Positions 1-13,346 of a DNA stretch of 64,000 bases are shown here, piece after piece. This DNA is from Caprimulgus europaeus. Taxonomy: Eukaryota > Chordata > Aves > Caprimulgiformes > Caprimulgidae. The notes under the pieces are model-generated. The model made no database searches and was not told the origin of the DNA. It worked only from the letters and a program-made list of their open reading frames with translations. The number at the start of each line of letters is the position of its first letter. Position 1 is the stretch's first letter. The stretch spans positions 52,178,465-52,242,464 of the forward strand of contig OU015530.1 in NCBI GenBank assembly GCA_907165065.1. Reading direction: 5' to 3'. Made by a program: the position numbers and the translations under genes.

Positions 1-3000
1 TATTCAGCTCACCCTACATTTCTGCAGAGCTGAACAGCTCTCTGCAATCTGCTGGCTCCACCAACTGGATCTTCATGGATTAAATGGGAGTTCAGGCACT
101 TGGCTCACATACACCCACCTTGACCTGAGAGTTTAACTGTCCCTAAATTTAGGACCAACTGAATCCCACTAGTAGTTTCTTAAATCAGGAGTAGAATACA
201 TCTCTTTTTCCAAAGATCAATCCTTTTTCCATCCTATACTGGAGTACAGTTGGGGCAGATTTTCATACACATCCTAAATAACACCACCCAGACTGATGGC
301 CATGGCTTTTCTACAGTAGAAAATGGGCACAAACAGATACCAACACCACTGTGCTGCAACAGCAGTGCCAACCCTAAAGACAACATGGGGATTTATAAAC
401 TGCCACATAAAATTCACTCAGTGCCAGGAGTAAGCAAGTTCTCAACTCTGTGGTTTTATGCCTCATGCCCTACCAGAGTAGTGACACCGAGATGGAGGTT
501 TAGGGATGGAGTAGCTTCTTCCCCATCCTAAGAGGCAGGGTTTTTTCAATAGCACCTGTGAGAGCACATATCCTATGCGCAGCCATACACTCCTCCAGCA
601 TCCAGACCTTTTTGAAACACCTCCTAACAGCTTCCTGATAAGAAAGAGTGGTTCACAGTCAAGGTTAAAGCAGGAAATCAAAAAGGAGCTCTGCTCCCCT
701 TCCCACAGTCCAAACAGAACAGGGAGAGACACAAATAAAACCCCCAGTCAAGAGGAGGGAGGAAATGCTGATGAAGAGCGAGTGTGAGTGAACGTTATGA
801 ATCCCATTACACTTCTATCTTGTGGAGCAGATTGCTGCAGGCAGGAATTTCTGACATACAGTCTAACTTGCTGTAAAGTCTTATCACATATAAAATTGCA
901 GTAATCATAATGCCAAGGAATGAGACAATGATAAATGAAAAAGCTTTCAGAAGTTAATGTTCACAACACACTGCCAGCAAAACACACAATCTATTTAATT
1001 AGTAAAATGCCATGAGATCTTATTCAATTCTCCATTCAGAGAGACTGTGAGTAAATATGCAAGAGTGCTATAATACAATGAGATGGCTACATTAAAGATT
1101 GAAATATATGTGGCTGGTGAGATGCAGACACTGCACATTAAAGTAAACACATTGCATCATCAATTTAACACACTTGACATCATAATGGTCAATGAAAACT
1201 ATGTCACCTATGAAAACAGCTGCAGCTCTTTTCTAACCAGTGGCACTAACTGCTGCAGAATCACATCAGCCTTCCTGGTCTTTGGTCTCGCTACTCAGGT
1301 AGCCCAAGGCCACCAGAACAGCCAGTGGTCTAAGAAAAATGAATGAGTTTTTGTTCAGATTAAGGGAATCGATCATTTATCCATGCCATGGTGTCGATTC
1401 TCTAGTCATAGCTCATTGTTCCATTTTCTTGGCTCTTTGCTTTGCTCCATGCCTCAGTCTAGATAGTAAATTCCACACTCTAAATCAGATACAAATTCAC
1501 CAGTCTCAGCCTTTCCTAAATGCTCTTCCACCTTCGTCCTCTCATGCTTGGAGACTAACATGTGCCTTAGTCTGCTCCTGATGGAGGTGTAACTCTGGTT
1601 GCAGTCGCCACCAGATGCCACCTGGAACAGTTCCCTGATACTCCAAGCCAGGAATGGTCAGATATTCCAAGTTCCTACTTCTTTGGCCTCAGACTCTTTC
1701 TAGCATCCCACAAGCTAAAAATATTCTTAAAATGAGATTCACCCTTCACTAGAAGCCCTTGAAAGTAACCTTAGCCATCACGAGTTTCTCCAACCTACAT
1801 AGATGCCTAGGGGTAACTTTTATTCTGGGCAAGCTCACCTGTGCCAACATGGAAATCCCACCTGCCTTTGTTGTGCTGGGCCCAATTGACTGTGGAGGGT
1901 TCATCACAGCATTGCTGAGGTTCCCTGGAAACGGACGTGTTAGGATGAGCTGGTGATGAAAAGGTGATGACGACAGACTTTGATGCAGCAGCCACTGCCA
2001 GCAAATCAGGTCCCCATGCGTATTTCAGACTTTTCTGTTGCATTTTTAACATGCAGTATGGAATATTTAATATTCATGGGACCCTATATGGTCCTCGGGA
2101 TGTCTACCCAGCAGACCATATATTCTGGCCTATAAGCAGTAACTTTGATTTAACATTGCTAGTGTCTCTTCCTAAATCAGTTTTGATGTCTCCAGTTCCA
2201 TACCATCATAGATCTGTTTCAGCAAGTGATGCTATGATTCACAGTGAGCAATCTGGTTCATCAAATAATCTATTCCCTCACCTCAGCAATTATTTTTAAT
2301 GGGTGATTTATGTTTTTATGAGTAAAGCAGATTAAAAGCAGAACACAGCATATTTCAGTGTGTGGTACATATCTACTACATTTAGGATGTGGATATGAGT
2401 TGATATGTCTTTCTCAATTCCAGGATTGACTGACACATCACAAAATGTCACTTCATTAGGAGACAAACAGAAATAACCCAACCAGAACATTTTTTATTGA
2501 TAAAGTGGAGCAGAGAAATATCAGGGTCACTTATCATTTTATATGTGGGGAACAGGCAATGAAATCTTTATCAGAAAATTCTCTCTGACAGGAATGCACT
2601 TAATCTTGTCAAAGATAACACAGCCACAGTAATATATTGCTTGATATTTCTAATAGCTACAGTAGATAGCCCTACTCAAACATGCTGTTTCAGCAGTTCA
2701 CAAGGCTTAAATGACTTGATGTCAAATGCCTTTGAAGATTTCATTTCTCCCTATTTTTTTGCCAGGAAAATCCAGTATCTAAGCATTTCTTATGTGCATA
2801 TTTCAAATTCTCAGCCTTAGGACATAGCACAAATGGTGTGATGTGCTCTAGATCACACAAGTTTTGATAGGACTTTTGCAAGTTCAGAAGCTGCTTCCTC
2901 ATGACACGGTGGGCTACAGTTTCAAAATGGTGGATGGGATTCCTTTAACACCCAAAATGCTACCAGAAATGCTCATCCTACATATCATTAAAGTTAAGTT

Positions 3001-3240
3001 ACACTCTGTTTTTATAAGTAGCTTAAGCCTTTGAAAACCAAATTGCCCTTGCATTGCTCCAGAAAGACATAACTCTTTGTGCTGCCCTCAGGAAAAGGTA
3101 AGCACAGTCAGTAACATACACATGGGGACCATCCCAGTCTGATGACATCCCCAGTTCTGGGGCGGGGAACTGTCTCTCTAAATGAAGCTGTGGTTTGTGT
3201 AGTATTTTATACATTGTCTTTCAGTTATACTACAATAGTA
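1..3240. other. Intergenic DNA, no gene seen
   Basis: AT-rich single-copy-looking sequence downstream of ACTR3B. The open frames are short (at most 111 codons), overlap on both strands and show no recognisable domain. No repeat family is recognised. Confidence 0.6.
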
Positions 3241-3254
3241 AAGTGACCTTATCT

Positions 3255-3615
3255 TCCAGTCGCTGAACTGGAAGGAATCTAAGTCAGCCTCCTCTGACAG
3301 ATATTTGTCTGTATGTGTTGACAAATACCTCCAACGCTGACAGCTCTACATCCTTCTCAGAAAACCTATTCAGTATTTCATTGCTAAGTTTTTTGTGATG
3401 TCGAGCTTAAATCCTCCTTGTTGCTATCAAAATCCATCATTTCTTATCTTATCCTCCAGGGATTTGGAAAACAAATTATTCTTGGTAGCAGCCCTCTGTG
3501 TATTTGACGACCAGTACTACTACTCTCAGTCTTTTCATATTTCAGCTGGGTAACTGTGTTGTTCTTAACCTCTCCAGGTCATATTTTCTATTCTTTTACA
3601 GTAGGGTTCAGCTCC
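3255..3615 (-). mobile_element. Old CR1/L3-type LINE fragment
   Basis: Read on the plus strand, the order of blocks (ACATCCTTCTCAGAAAACC, then CTTAAATCCTCCTTG, then the ATTTGACGACC and CTCAGTCTTTTCAT blocks, then AACCTCTCCAGGTC) follows the antisense 3' half of CR1/L3 elements. It is much more diverged than the other CR1 copies here, so it is probably old. Boundaries are approximate. Confidence 0.5.
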
Positions 3616-5807
3616 AGATGAATGAACCTATGTGTAAGTGACTACCTATAGCCCTACACATGGAAGCCAAGTGTCTAAGATCCCAATGTAGTTAGTAGTC
3701 AATCAACAGTTTAGAGAAGGATTCCATTCAGCGTAAAGCAGAAATCTCCACTCCTACACCAGCAGCAGCTATGAGAGCTCAGATGTCTGCTTCACTTGTA
3801 GACGCTTACACTGTAGCCACAAAATCTTTGGTATCTAAACTAGATGATTAAATTATCCTCATATCATTTTCATTGTTTTCCATTGAGCCAGTGGAGTCAA
3901 ACCTCTGGGGCAGCTCCAAGACTTCCAGCCTACAACAATTGCATTCAAAAAGTTTTCCCCAAAATAAGTTCTTTACACCATATATATGTATAATATATTA
4001 TTTATACCACAGACAAACAATTCCACAGACCTTTGTCCTGGCCTGAAAACATTAACCTGGCAGGAACTTTTCAGCCAAGGCTTTTTTAAGGTCAGATGTC
4101 CCAAGCCTGGTATTTTTAAAGAGATTAAATCTTGGGCTGTGGAGCAGTTTCAATGCTTCACCAGCCAGAAGACAATTATAGCAGTACTGGGAATCCCCTG
4201 ACCTTTCCACAGGGCCAGATGCATTGTGATATAAGCAGAAGGACCTCACATAGCTGTGTCCTTATCAGGTGATGTGGGACTGTGCTTCAGCAGCTGGTGC
4301 TGATCAAGGTGGACTGTACCTTTCTTCGCCTGTCCCCTGTACATCTGTGCTGATATGTATGTTCTGCAGATGCAGTGTGATGAAGGTTGTGAAAGCATCT
4401 CTCTGCTACAGAAGAGTTTCATGCAGGTCCTGCTACCCACACAACCTGAGCAGCATCCTGACTGCTGCTACCATTTCTGGTACTACAGAAACACCGAGCC
4501 CTGCACGAGCACATGGTGAGAAGCTGTCCCTGGGCAGGTCCTCACAAACAGAACAGACTCGACAGCAACAAACAAAAGAGAAAATCGTTGCCAAGTCCAG
4601 GATCCCCAGTCTGGAATGAGAAGATCCATAGGGAAAAGCATCCCTCCAACTCTTCACTCTCCCTCACACATCACTTTGAAGACTCGGTGGTCAGTTTCCC
4701 CAGTGGGACCAGTTCTAGGTCCTGGCAGCTGTGACCATAATGGGGAGAAGTGAAAGTCAGTACCTGTTAACTGGAAGTGTCTTTCTGCAAGACAAGATTG
4801 GAAGTGACTTCAGCAACAGCTGCCAATTGAAGCTTCTTTGCAGATAAGGAAGAAAATTTTGTTTTCATCTGTGCTCCTCCACAGACCAAACTGACTGATT
4901 GATGTTCCTAAAGAGCATCTAGAAAGCAAGTCCTGCAAAAGTCACCTGAGGGACAGGAAAGGGCAAACCACACCTTGCCTCTCCAGGTTGTTCAGAAGCC
5001 ACATTGCAAACTGTGATTTTGATTTTCACAGCTGAGGTGCAGCTTTCCCCCTTCAAGCTGGAGCTCAGCCAGTGTGCAACTGCACCATGTAATGCTGGGC
5101 TGAGGCCTGGAGCTAGGCAAAATTTTCCAGACAACTCCCTTCTTAACAACAGAAAGCTCTGTTTGTGGGACTACAATTTTTCATGAGTTCATTTGAATCA
5201 TTTTCAGGAGGAAAAATAAGGTAGTTTTTAAGGGCTCTAAAGTATTTTATTTTGTTATTTTTAACTTGGTTTTTTTGTGTTTAAACTAAATCTTTTTCAC
5301 CCTGAATATCTTTCTTTTGAAACAGAAACATGGAAATGATGTTTTGTCCTGCCCAGAAAAAATTGTTCACTGAGAAGGAAGGTTCATAGCAATGGTAGAT
5401 TTACACAGGCAGTTCTTCCTGACCCTCTGCAAAATCAGGTACTTGACCTGACCCTCTGGCTATGAAAAACTTCCCAGCATCACTGGCTTCCTGCACAGAC
5501 AGACCTGGCTGGGACATCACAGAGTCATTGATTTCATCTGCACTGAAAGTACTCCATGCTCCACTTGGTTTTAGTGCTGCTTTTGTGTGGGAGTCTTTTA
5601 GACTTGATACCCATTATCTCCACAGACAAAAAATGTAACCTGCAGCCTTGAATTACAAATGCCAATATTCCACTTTTAAGACATCATGTTTTTGGATGAA
5701 GTTACCAGCCTGCTGTAAAAGATGTACAGATACAAATCCATCACACACATCTGAGACATCTCACCATTGCTCTAGTTCAACAAACTGGATTTTGAGATAT
5801 GGGACAG
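3616..5807. other. Intergenic DNA, no gene seen
   Basis: Nothing recognisable. The short frames on both strands around 4052-4734 overlap each other and resemble chance frames. Confidence 0.55.
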
Positions 5808-6431
5808 TGTCCTGGTTTTATGCTGGGACAGAGCTAGGTTGTTTGCTTTTTTTTAGTAGCTAGAATAACACTGTGGTTTGGTTTCAACATGGGGTTTGTT
5901 ATGAGAAGAACATTGATAACATACCAATGTTTTCAGTTGTCACTAGAAGTCAAAGGACTTTGTGTTTTGCTAATCTGCAGGTGCAAAGTCTAGGAGGGGC
6001 GAGGAATAGTAAAAGTAGTAAACTAGATTGGCATTTGGATATGCCAGTGGGATATTCCCTATCATATAATGACATGCTCAGTATACTAATGAGAGTCTCA
6101 CTCTCTCTCTGGGATGGGCTCTCACTCTTCCAGGATTGCAGTTTCAGGATTGTTGCTCCTCTGGGATCATTGTCTGAGAATAGGCTGAGCTTGGTCAGTA
6201 GGTGGTGAGCAATTGCATTATGTATCACTCATTTGTATATTGTATTATCATCATCATTATTTTAATATAACTATTATTTTAACTTTTATTTTATTTCAAT
6301 TATTAAATTGTTCTTATCTCAACCTATGAGTCTCCTTACCCTTACCCCTCCGATTCTCTCCCCTGTTCCCTAGACAGGAAAGAGAGCGAGCGAGCGGCTG
6401 TGTTTGGCTGCCAGCCAAGTGAAACCACTAC
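5808..6431 (+). mobile_element. Solo LTR, avian ERVL-like ~650 bp family (copy 1)
   Basis: It begins TGTCCTGGTTTTATGCTGG and carries the family landmarks in order: a TAGTAGCTAG block, GGATATGCCAGTGGGATATT, an AT-rich TTATTAAATTGTTCTTATC block (likely poly(A) region) and a GCCAGCCAAGTGAAACCAC end. There is no internal retroviral region, so it is a solo LTR left by recombination. Clear target duplications are not seen. It is a decayed fossil of moderate age. Confidence 0.8.
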
Positions 6432-6669
6432 TTGTTTTGTCTTTGGCACACTGAATTTCATGGAGGTACTGATATTCAGAAATAACACAGCAAAAGTCTT
6501 GCCCAGAAAGGACAAGGGTCACACGTTGCACTCTTGACACCTGTGCAAACATCTAAAAGCCTGCAAGCACTGTAACCCAAGCCACACAGTACAGGCAGGG
6601 AAAGAGGAAGGTTTGGGGGCTCAGTGGCTTTGCCACAGAAATCTGGTGTGTCTTGATGTATGCCGTTGG

Positions 6670-6785
6670 CTCCTGCTGCACCTCAGTTCCTCCACCTGTG
6701 ACATGGGAACACCATCATTGCTGGGCTCGTGTGATGTTGTAGGCTTTATTTCATTAATAGTTGCAAGATGATCTGAACACAGAGA
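6670..6785 (+). mobile_element. MIR-like SINE fossil
   Basis: CCTCAGTTCCTCCACCTGTG, followed by ATGGGAAC, then TGTTGTAGGCTTTATTTCAT and ATAGTTGCAAGATG, parallels the MIR core and 3' part (CCTCAGTTTCCTCATCTGTA, AATGGG, GTTGTGAGGATTAAATGAG). MIR is an ancient tRNA-derived SINE shared across amniotes. Identity is low and the call rests on block order. Confidence 0.55.
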
Positions 6786-8303
6786 AGTGCTAATTCAAGA
6801 TTCAGAGAGCACCAAAATCTTTTCACCAAATCCAAACATGAGAGGAGGGAGATGCTGTTATAAGAGAAAATCTACAGAGTCTTCACAAACTTAAAGAGGA
6901 GACACAGAAACCTCCCTGTATGAAGCCACAACCCCAGCAGGAAATAATTGGGGTCAAATGAAGTCAGTGCGTGTCATCCCATGGACATTGAAGAGCTTTG
7001 GATCAGGCTGTTAAGGAGCAAGCACATGAGCATGATGTGCTTCTTACTGGAAAACATCACTGACATACAGCCCTACTAACTTCAGATATTAAAGAGGAAT
7101 TTTTTTTTAAGCAGACTGTGAGTTATTTGCTTTTACACCATAGCAAGAATTCACCTCAAGGGAAGCTGGTCACCTATCAGGGTGACCAAATGTTTTTCTG
7201 AAGATCAGACAGGTAAACAAACTCTGCAAAAAGCAGCTTCTACCACAGAAAACCTATTCCAAGTCTTTAAATGTCATTTGAAAATGAGTTTGGAAAACAA
7301 CAGTCGTGACAGGTTGGTGATATTGAAATTACTGTTTAATGAAGAGGAAAAGCAGGGCTGAAGGGACATCTATCTTGGACAAAGAGCTCCCTCTAGCTCA
7401 TCTCATAGTGCTCAGTAGCACAAAACTACTTCTTGCACCACAAAGCAACGCTGTGCATACACAAATCATACTTTACAGAAAGTATTGCAGTAAAGTGTAT
7501 ATGCAGTAGGAAAGTCTACTTCTCATCACCCCCCAGGTTAGAGAACAGCAATAAATATGAACAAGTAAACCATTAAGCTCAGCTTCCTGAGATGTTACTT
7601 CCGAGGTTATTTCCTTAATGTTAAATCCAATCTGTTTTAAAAGAGTTTTTGCCACTTCTTGTAACTCTCTTGGCTTCTTACCAAAAAAAAAAAAAAAAAA
7701 TCACAGCTCTCACTATTGTTGTGACAATCTGCACAATGCAGCCAATGTTTTCTCTCCCAGGTCACCAGGAGGAGATGGCTAAGCAGAAAGTGTTCAATCC
7801 CCTCTGAAACGCAGTGAGGTGGGACCTCTTCAAATGCCTCTGGCAGCACTCGCCAAAGGATGGTTCCCAATTTTAGAAAGCAAATGTGGAGATTCAGCAT
7901 TCCCCCAGTAACCAACACACTGGAAACAGATTAATTGTGATACACAGCTGCTTACTGGCCAGGAGAAAGGGACATGTACTCCTCCAGCAAAGCAGACTCC
8001 TGGGAACCTAAGGAGGGCAGTGCCTACAAGCACTGCAGCCACACTAATTAATGTCATTCTGCATTCCCAGAAAGGTTGATTCCACCTATTCAAAATCCCT
8101 CTGAACGCTGATAAATTCCAGGTTGATTCCTGGTCCATGAGCCAACCTACTGCCTGACCTGCTGCCTTGTTCCCCACAGAGACGGAGCACAGGTCTTACA
8201 GCAGCTTGATGGTCCTACCATCCCTTCCTGAGCCTGCACAGACTCAACACGGATCTCTGCTTCTCAAACAGCCACATGTCCAGCAGCAACATCCCTGCAC
8301 TGC
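6786..8303. other. Intergenic DNA, no gene seen
   Basis: No gene or known repeat is recognised apart from an A18 homopolymer near 7683-7700. Minus-strand frames at 7637-8177 have no recognisable domain. Confidence 0.55.
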
Positions 8304-8481
8304 TGTCCTGATTTTCAGCTGGGACAAACCTGGGTTTCTTTTTAGTAGCTAGAACAGCACTGTGTTTTGGTTTCAGCTGGGATTTATTATGAGAGAAATG
8401 CTGATAACATACCAGTGTTTCCATTTTTGTCACTGGAAGTGAAGGACTTTGTGTTTTGCTAGTCTACAAGATCTAGGGGGG

Positions 8482-9630
8482 TGTGGTGGGTTGACCCTGG
8501 CTAGAGGCTGGATGCCCACCAAAGCCCACTCTATCACTCCCCCTCCTCAAATGGGCAGGGGGAGAAAATTATAACGAAAAGCTCGTGAGTGGAGATAAGG
8601 ACAGAGAGAGATCACTCACCAATTACTGGCACTGGCAAAACAGACTCGACTTGGGGGAAAAAACAAATTTACTTTATTACCAATCGAAATTAGAGGAGAA
8701 TGAGAAGTAAAACCAAAACTTAAAACACCTCCCCCATCCCTCCCTTCTTCCCGGGCTTAATCTCTTTCCCGATTTCCACCTCCTCCCCCCAGCGGCACAG
8801 GGGAACAGGGAATGGGGTTGGGGTCAGTTCATCACACGGTGTTTCTGCCGCTGCTTCCTCCTCAGGGGGAGGTCTCCTTCCCCAGCACCAGCGTGGGGTC
8901 CCTCTCACGGGGGACAGTCCTCCACCAACTGCTCCAGCCTGAGTCCTTCCCATGACCAACAGTTCCTCACGAACTGCTTTGGCATGGGTCCATTCCATGG
9001 TGTGCAGTCCTTTGAGGAAGGGACTGCTCCAGCGCGGGTCCCCCACGGGGTCACAAGTCCTGCCAGCAAACCTGCTCCGGCGTGGGCTCCTCTCTCCACG
9101 GGCTACAGGTCCTGACAGGAACCTGCTCCAGCACGGGCTTCCCGCGGGGTCACAGCCTCCTTCGGGCATCAACCTGATCTGGTGTGGGGTCCTCCACGGG
9201 CTACAGGTGGTCATCTGCTCCACCATGGACCTCCAGGGGCTGCAGGGGGACAGCCTGTCTCACCCTGGTCTTCACCACAGGCTGCAGGGGAATCGCTGCT
9301 CCGGCGCCGGAGCCCATCCTCCCCCTCCTTCTTCACTGACCTTGGTGTCTGCGGAGTTGTTTTCTCTTACATCTTCTCACTCCTCTCTCCAGCTGCAAAG
9401 TGTGCAGCTTTTTTTTCTCCCTTCCTTTTTTTTTTTTCTTAATTATGTTATCACAGAGGCGTTACTGATTGGCTTGGCCTTGGCCAGCGGCGGGTCCCTT
9501 CTTGTAGCCGGCTGGCATTGGCTGTGTCGGGTCGGACATGGGGGAAGCTTCTGGCAGCTTCTCTCACAGAAGCCACCCCATGTCCCCTCCCCCACTGCTA
9601 CCAAAAACCTTGCCACGCAAACCCAATACA
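8482..9630 (-). mobile_element. Nested solo LTR, CpG-rich ~1.15 kb avian ERV family
   Basis: It runs TGTGGTGGGTTGACC to AACCCAATACA on the plus strand and is flanked by the 5-bp direct repeat GGGGG (8477-8481 and 9631-9635). That makes it a complete solo LTR. Orientation is inferred as minus because that strand reads TGTATTGGGTTTGCGTGGCA at its start and has GGTAATAAAG as a likely poly(A) signal. The middle (about 8890-9290) is a degenerate tandem array of roughly 50-bp units. Long overlapping frames inside it are by-products of GC-rich repeats. It is younger than the LTR it interrupts. Confidence 0.85.
8890..9290. repeat. Degenerate ~50-bp tandem repeat inside the nested LTR
   Basis: Units recur with the pattern CTGCTCCAGCGTGGGTCC / CCACGGG / CAGTCCT in changed forms (at about 8927, 9028, 9080, 9125, 9180 and 9215). 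The array is part of the LTR family as I know it, not a new local expansion. Confidence 0.7.
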
Positions 9631-10068
9631 GGGGGTGAGGAATATTTAAATTAACAAGCTAAATTGGCATTTGGATATGCCAATGGGATATTCCATATCA
9701 TATAATGTCATGTTCAGTATATTAATGAGGGGCTCTTTCTTGTGGGGGTTCTGTCTCTCTCTCCAGCTCTCGCTCTTCTGGGTTTGTGGTTTCAGTTTTG
9801 GGATTGTCGCTCCTCCAGGATCATTATCCAAGAACAGGTGAGGCTTGGTCAGCAGGTGGTCAGCATTGCAATGTATATCACTCATTTGCATTTTATATTA
9901 TTATTATTATTATTATTTTAAGTTTTATTTTATTTCAATTATTAAATTGTTCTTATCTCAACCTACAAGTCTCCTTACCCTTGTCCCCCAAATCTCCCCC
10001 TATCCCCTGTGGGGGTGGGGAGAGGGAGCGAGCAGCTGTGTTTGACTGCTAGCCAAGTGAAACCACCA

Positions 10069-12900
10069 AAATTGTGTGTTAGGTAGCAGCAACCATCCCA
10101 CCCTGCCCCACTTTCCTCATCCTCATGTACAAGACAGGTACCAGAGAGTGGTTGCAGTGGCTGCTGGAGGGGCAGAGGAGGTGGGAGAGGAGATGAAAAC
10201 TGTTGATTTTCCATAAGGCAAGGAAGGTTACATCCCTGGAGAGGGAGATCATAGGGATGGGGTCACACTCCCCAGATCTATCACTTGCAATTTTGGACTA
10301 TGCTGCTTCAAATAATGAGAACCCATGCATGCTTTAAACCTCTGCCAAGGACCTCAGCACAGTTTACGAGGAAAACAAAGTACAGGTTCCCTGGATTGCT
10401 TTACTGAGCAGTAAGGAAACTGGTTTACACCAGTCAACTGCATCTGTCTCAATAGAGAGCTGGGTCTCCAGCAGAGCTGGATAGAGCTGTAATGAAGACT
10501 GAGGAGGGTCCTACATCAGGAGCAGACAGCCTCTTCCTTCTTCTCCGCCATGGAGTACAGGTAGCATCACAGGAGGCAATGATGGGGGTTGGTTGAGGGT
10601 CTGTAACACCATAAAGCTACACCTAGACAGTACCAGGTACTTCAGACTCTGAGAATTTTCACCCTTTATTGAGTGTCCTAAATACAGACACTGTTTCTCA
10701 GAAGTCATGATGTTTATTCTTCTTGATTTACAAGCCATGAAGGAAGAATTGATAAAGAAGGTAAATGGAAGTCTGGTTTAAAGTAAATGGCTTGAGACAG
10801 ATCTGTGTCTGCCTCCTCCCAACGCCCTACCAGACTTAATTCAGCATTTCTCTTCATTAGGGCAACACCTAACCAAGTAATTAGAATCACCCTAAGACTG
10901 TAGCTTACAGCTCTATATAACTTTCCCTGAGAAATAAGTCCTACCTAAAGATTAAAAAAAAAAAAAAAAAGAAAAAAAAAGGGAAAAGCTAAATCTATTA
11001 ATCATCCCAAGCTGTATCAAAACACGTCTTTTTAGTTAAAGCTTATCCTTTGTATGAATGTACACAGTGCTCAGACTTAAGCTTGCATGTTTCCTTGCCC
11101 CAGAACAAAATCCTGGTTAAATACCCACTCCTAGCCAAGGAGAACTTTATGTACAGAACAGCAGTTGGACTGCAGAGATTAACTGCAAAGACGTTTCCTT
11201 CATCTAAACTTAATTAATGTGCATCCTTATCAGGTTTTAGAAAATTGCTGAGAACTCACAAGCATTCTACAAAGAAGTTTCTAGAAGTAGAAGGGTCTAG
11301 GATTTCCTTGCTGGTAGAAAAAAAGATAAAAATTGGTGTTCCTATATACTCTCTAATAGTCTTAATAAACTGCAACTATCTGATTTTCTATTAAAGGCCA
11401 ACAGGCAAGAATTCAAATGGAAATGTCTTCTATCACTACGTTCTGTACATAAAGTAATGTATCGATGCAATAAGAAAGTTAATTGGTTTCATGTTGCTTG
11501 GAGTGCACATGGAAGAAAATTAAAAGAACCCAATTGCTATCTCTAATTAGAATTTCTGAGGAACATAGTAGAGATGGATTGTCAGCTTCCTCAGGCATTT
11601 CCTACTCATGCCAGTCAAATTTATGCACCCCTTTTCCAACTAGTACCTTAATTGCCTTGCCATAACTAACAAACAAGTGCTGGCTGGTAGCTTATTTTAA
11701 TTCACAGAGTCACAAGGATGCCAACACCTACCTACAAACGAGCACACGGCCGACTGGGTACATCACCGTGTCACAGTGATGTCCAAATACTGCTACATGG
11801 TGTCTTTCTATCAGGAAATTAAACCCTTTACCACCACCACCTAGGAGGGCAGGGTATTTCTGGTTAGAGGAGAGAAGAAGAACGTGAAAGATAGCAAAAA
11901 TGTTTTGCAAACAGTATGTCTGCTGTAAAACATTCAAATACACAAGGCAGATTTCATAAATAGCTGCTTTACTCTTAGGGTCCCTTGGGCTTTTGGGCTG
12001 CACTTAATCCAAGGAGGAGGCTGTCAAGTCAAGCACAGCATGAGCTGGGCAGGGTGAACAGCTGAAGAATAGGGTGAGATGAAGTGAAATCTCACTCCTA
12101 CCAGGCTGTAGTTCACATGTGCTTTCCTGACTGTCATCAGATCAAAAACTAAAGTTTCAGTATTACTCCACTATAAGAAGTTTCAGCTTTAAATTACCAT
12201 CCAGTATCATGTGTCCTTCTGCAATAGCAAGTTATACAAAAGTCAAACTTTTAAAAACTAGGATTTACAAACTCATAATCCTGGGTTTTCCCCTTCCTGC
12301 CACTCCTCCCCTGCACAGCCCAGCAAATCCAACAGAAAATCCCCTATAAGCACTCAGCAGCTTTCCCAAATTGAACCAGTTTTATTGAAAGACAGAGGAA
12401 TTCCTAGGAGGGAAGTCAGCCCAATTCTGATCATAATAGAGTGGAGACCATCCTACCTCTCTTGGGACAGAAGACTCCAAAGCTTAGGCACCTGCATGCA
12501 CATGAGGTGTTAGATGAGTGTGGTTTGTGGGTTGACAAGTAGGATATATCCATAGGATGAATACACGCACACAAGAGAGGCTGTTAAACGTGGCGGACAG
12601 TCCCTTCCATCTGTGGCACAGACTGACAGACTCTTGGGCAGGTGTAAGTTGAAGCTTTTGGTCAGTAAAAGCATGTTGAACAAAAATATGCTATTCTACA
12701 GATATATTGAGCTATTTCTCCCTGATCATTTGGTGCTGCTTGCCCTGATGTTCTGCTTCTTGGATTCAGAATTTTGAATTTTGTGAAATCTGGTCTTTTG
12801 CAAAAAGCACAAGAAAAAGCAAAAAGCACTCTGCCACCTCTGCCTATTTTAATTAAGGGTTTCTTACCAGATTTGTTTTAACCAGAGGCATAACTGATAC
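10069..12900. other. Intergenic DNA, no gene seen
   Basis: No coding signal. It contains a poly(A)-rich tract at about 10954-10982. Frames at 10511-10738 and 11728-12003 are short and unrecognised. Confidence 0.55.
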
Positions 12901-13287
12901 AGTCCTGGTTTTTGCTAGGATAGAGTTCATTTTCTTCTTAGTAGCTAGAAAGCTGTGTTGTGGTTCCAGTGTGGGATTTGCTATGAGAAGAATGTTGATA
13001 AGGTACAAGGACACCACGTTTGGGTAGTTTGCAAGTGCAAAGGACTGAGCTTGGGGAGCAGGAGCGTAGCAACTAGCAAAACCCAGAACTGACAGTTGGA
13101 TATGCCAATGAGATATTCCATATCATATCATGTCATGTTTAGTATATTAACCAGGGCTGACCAGAAAGGGGGGGATTCTCTCAGGAATTGCTTGGGCTCG
13201 TTTTTCCGGGATTGTGATTTCGGTTTCAGGGTTCCTCTTCACTCCTTCAGGATCGTTATCAGTGGGTGGTGAGCAATTGTACTGTGC

Positions 13288-13346
<59 letters not shown>

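Larger units (their letters stand above)
8304..10068 (+). mobile_element. Solo LTR, same ~650 bp family (copy 2), interrupted by a nested LTR
   Basis: It is present as 8304-8481 and 9636-10068 with another LTR between them. The left part has TGTCCTGATTTTCAGCTGGG and the TAGTAGCTAG block. The right part resumes at GAGGAATATTTAAATTAAC and continues through GGATATGCCAATGGGATATT and TTATTAAATTGTTCTTATC to AAGTGAAACCACC. Copy 4 shows the uninterrupted arrangement (AAGGGGGTGAGGAATATTT), so the insertion point is clear. Confidence 0.85.

Noticed and set aside
8890-9290. Regularly spaced repeats resembling a CRISPR-like array
   Set aside because: The units are degenerate, adjacent without unique spacers, belong to an LTR, and the genome is a vertebrate.
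8720-9638. Overlapping frames of 168 (minus) and 228 (plus) codons
   Set aside because: Both lie wholly or mostly in the CpG-rich LTR and come from its tandem repeats. They are not a retroviral or host gene.
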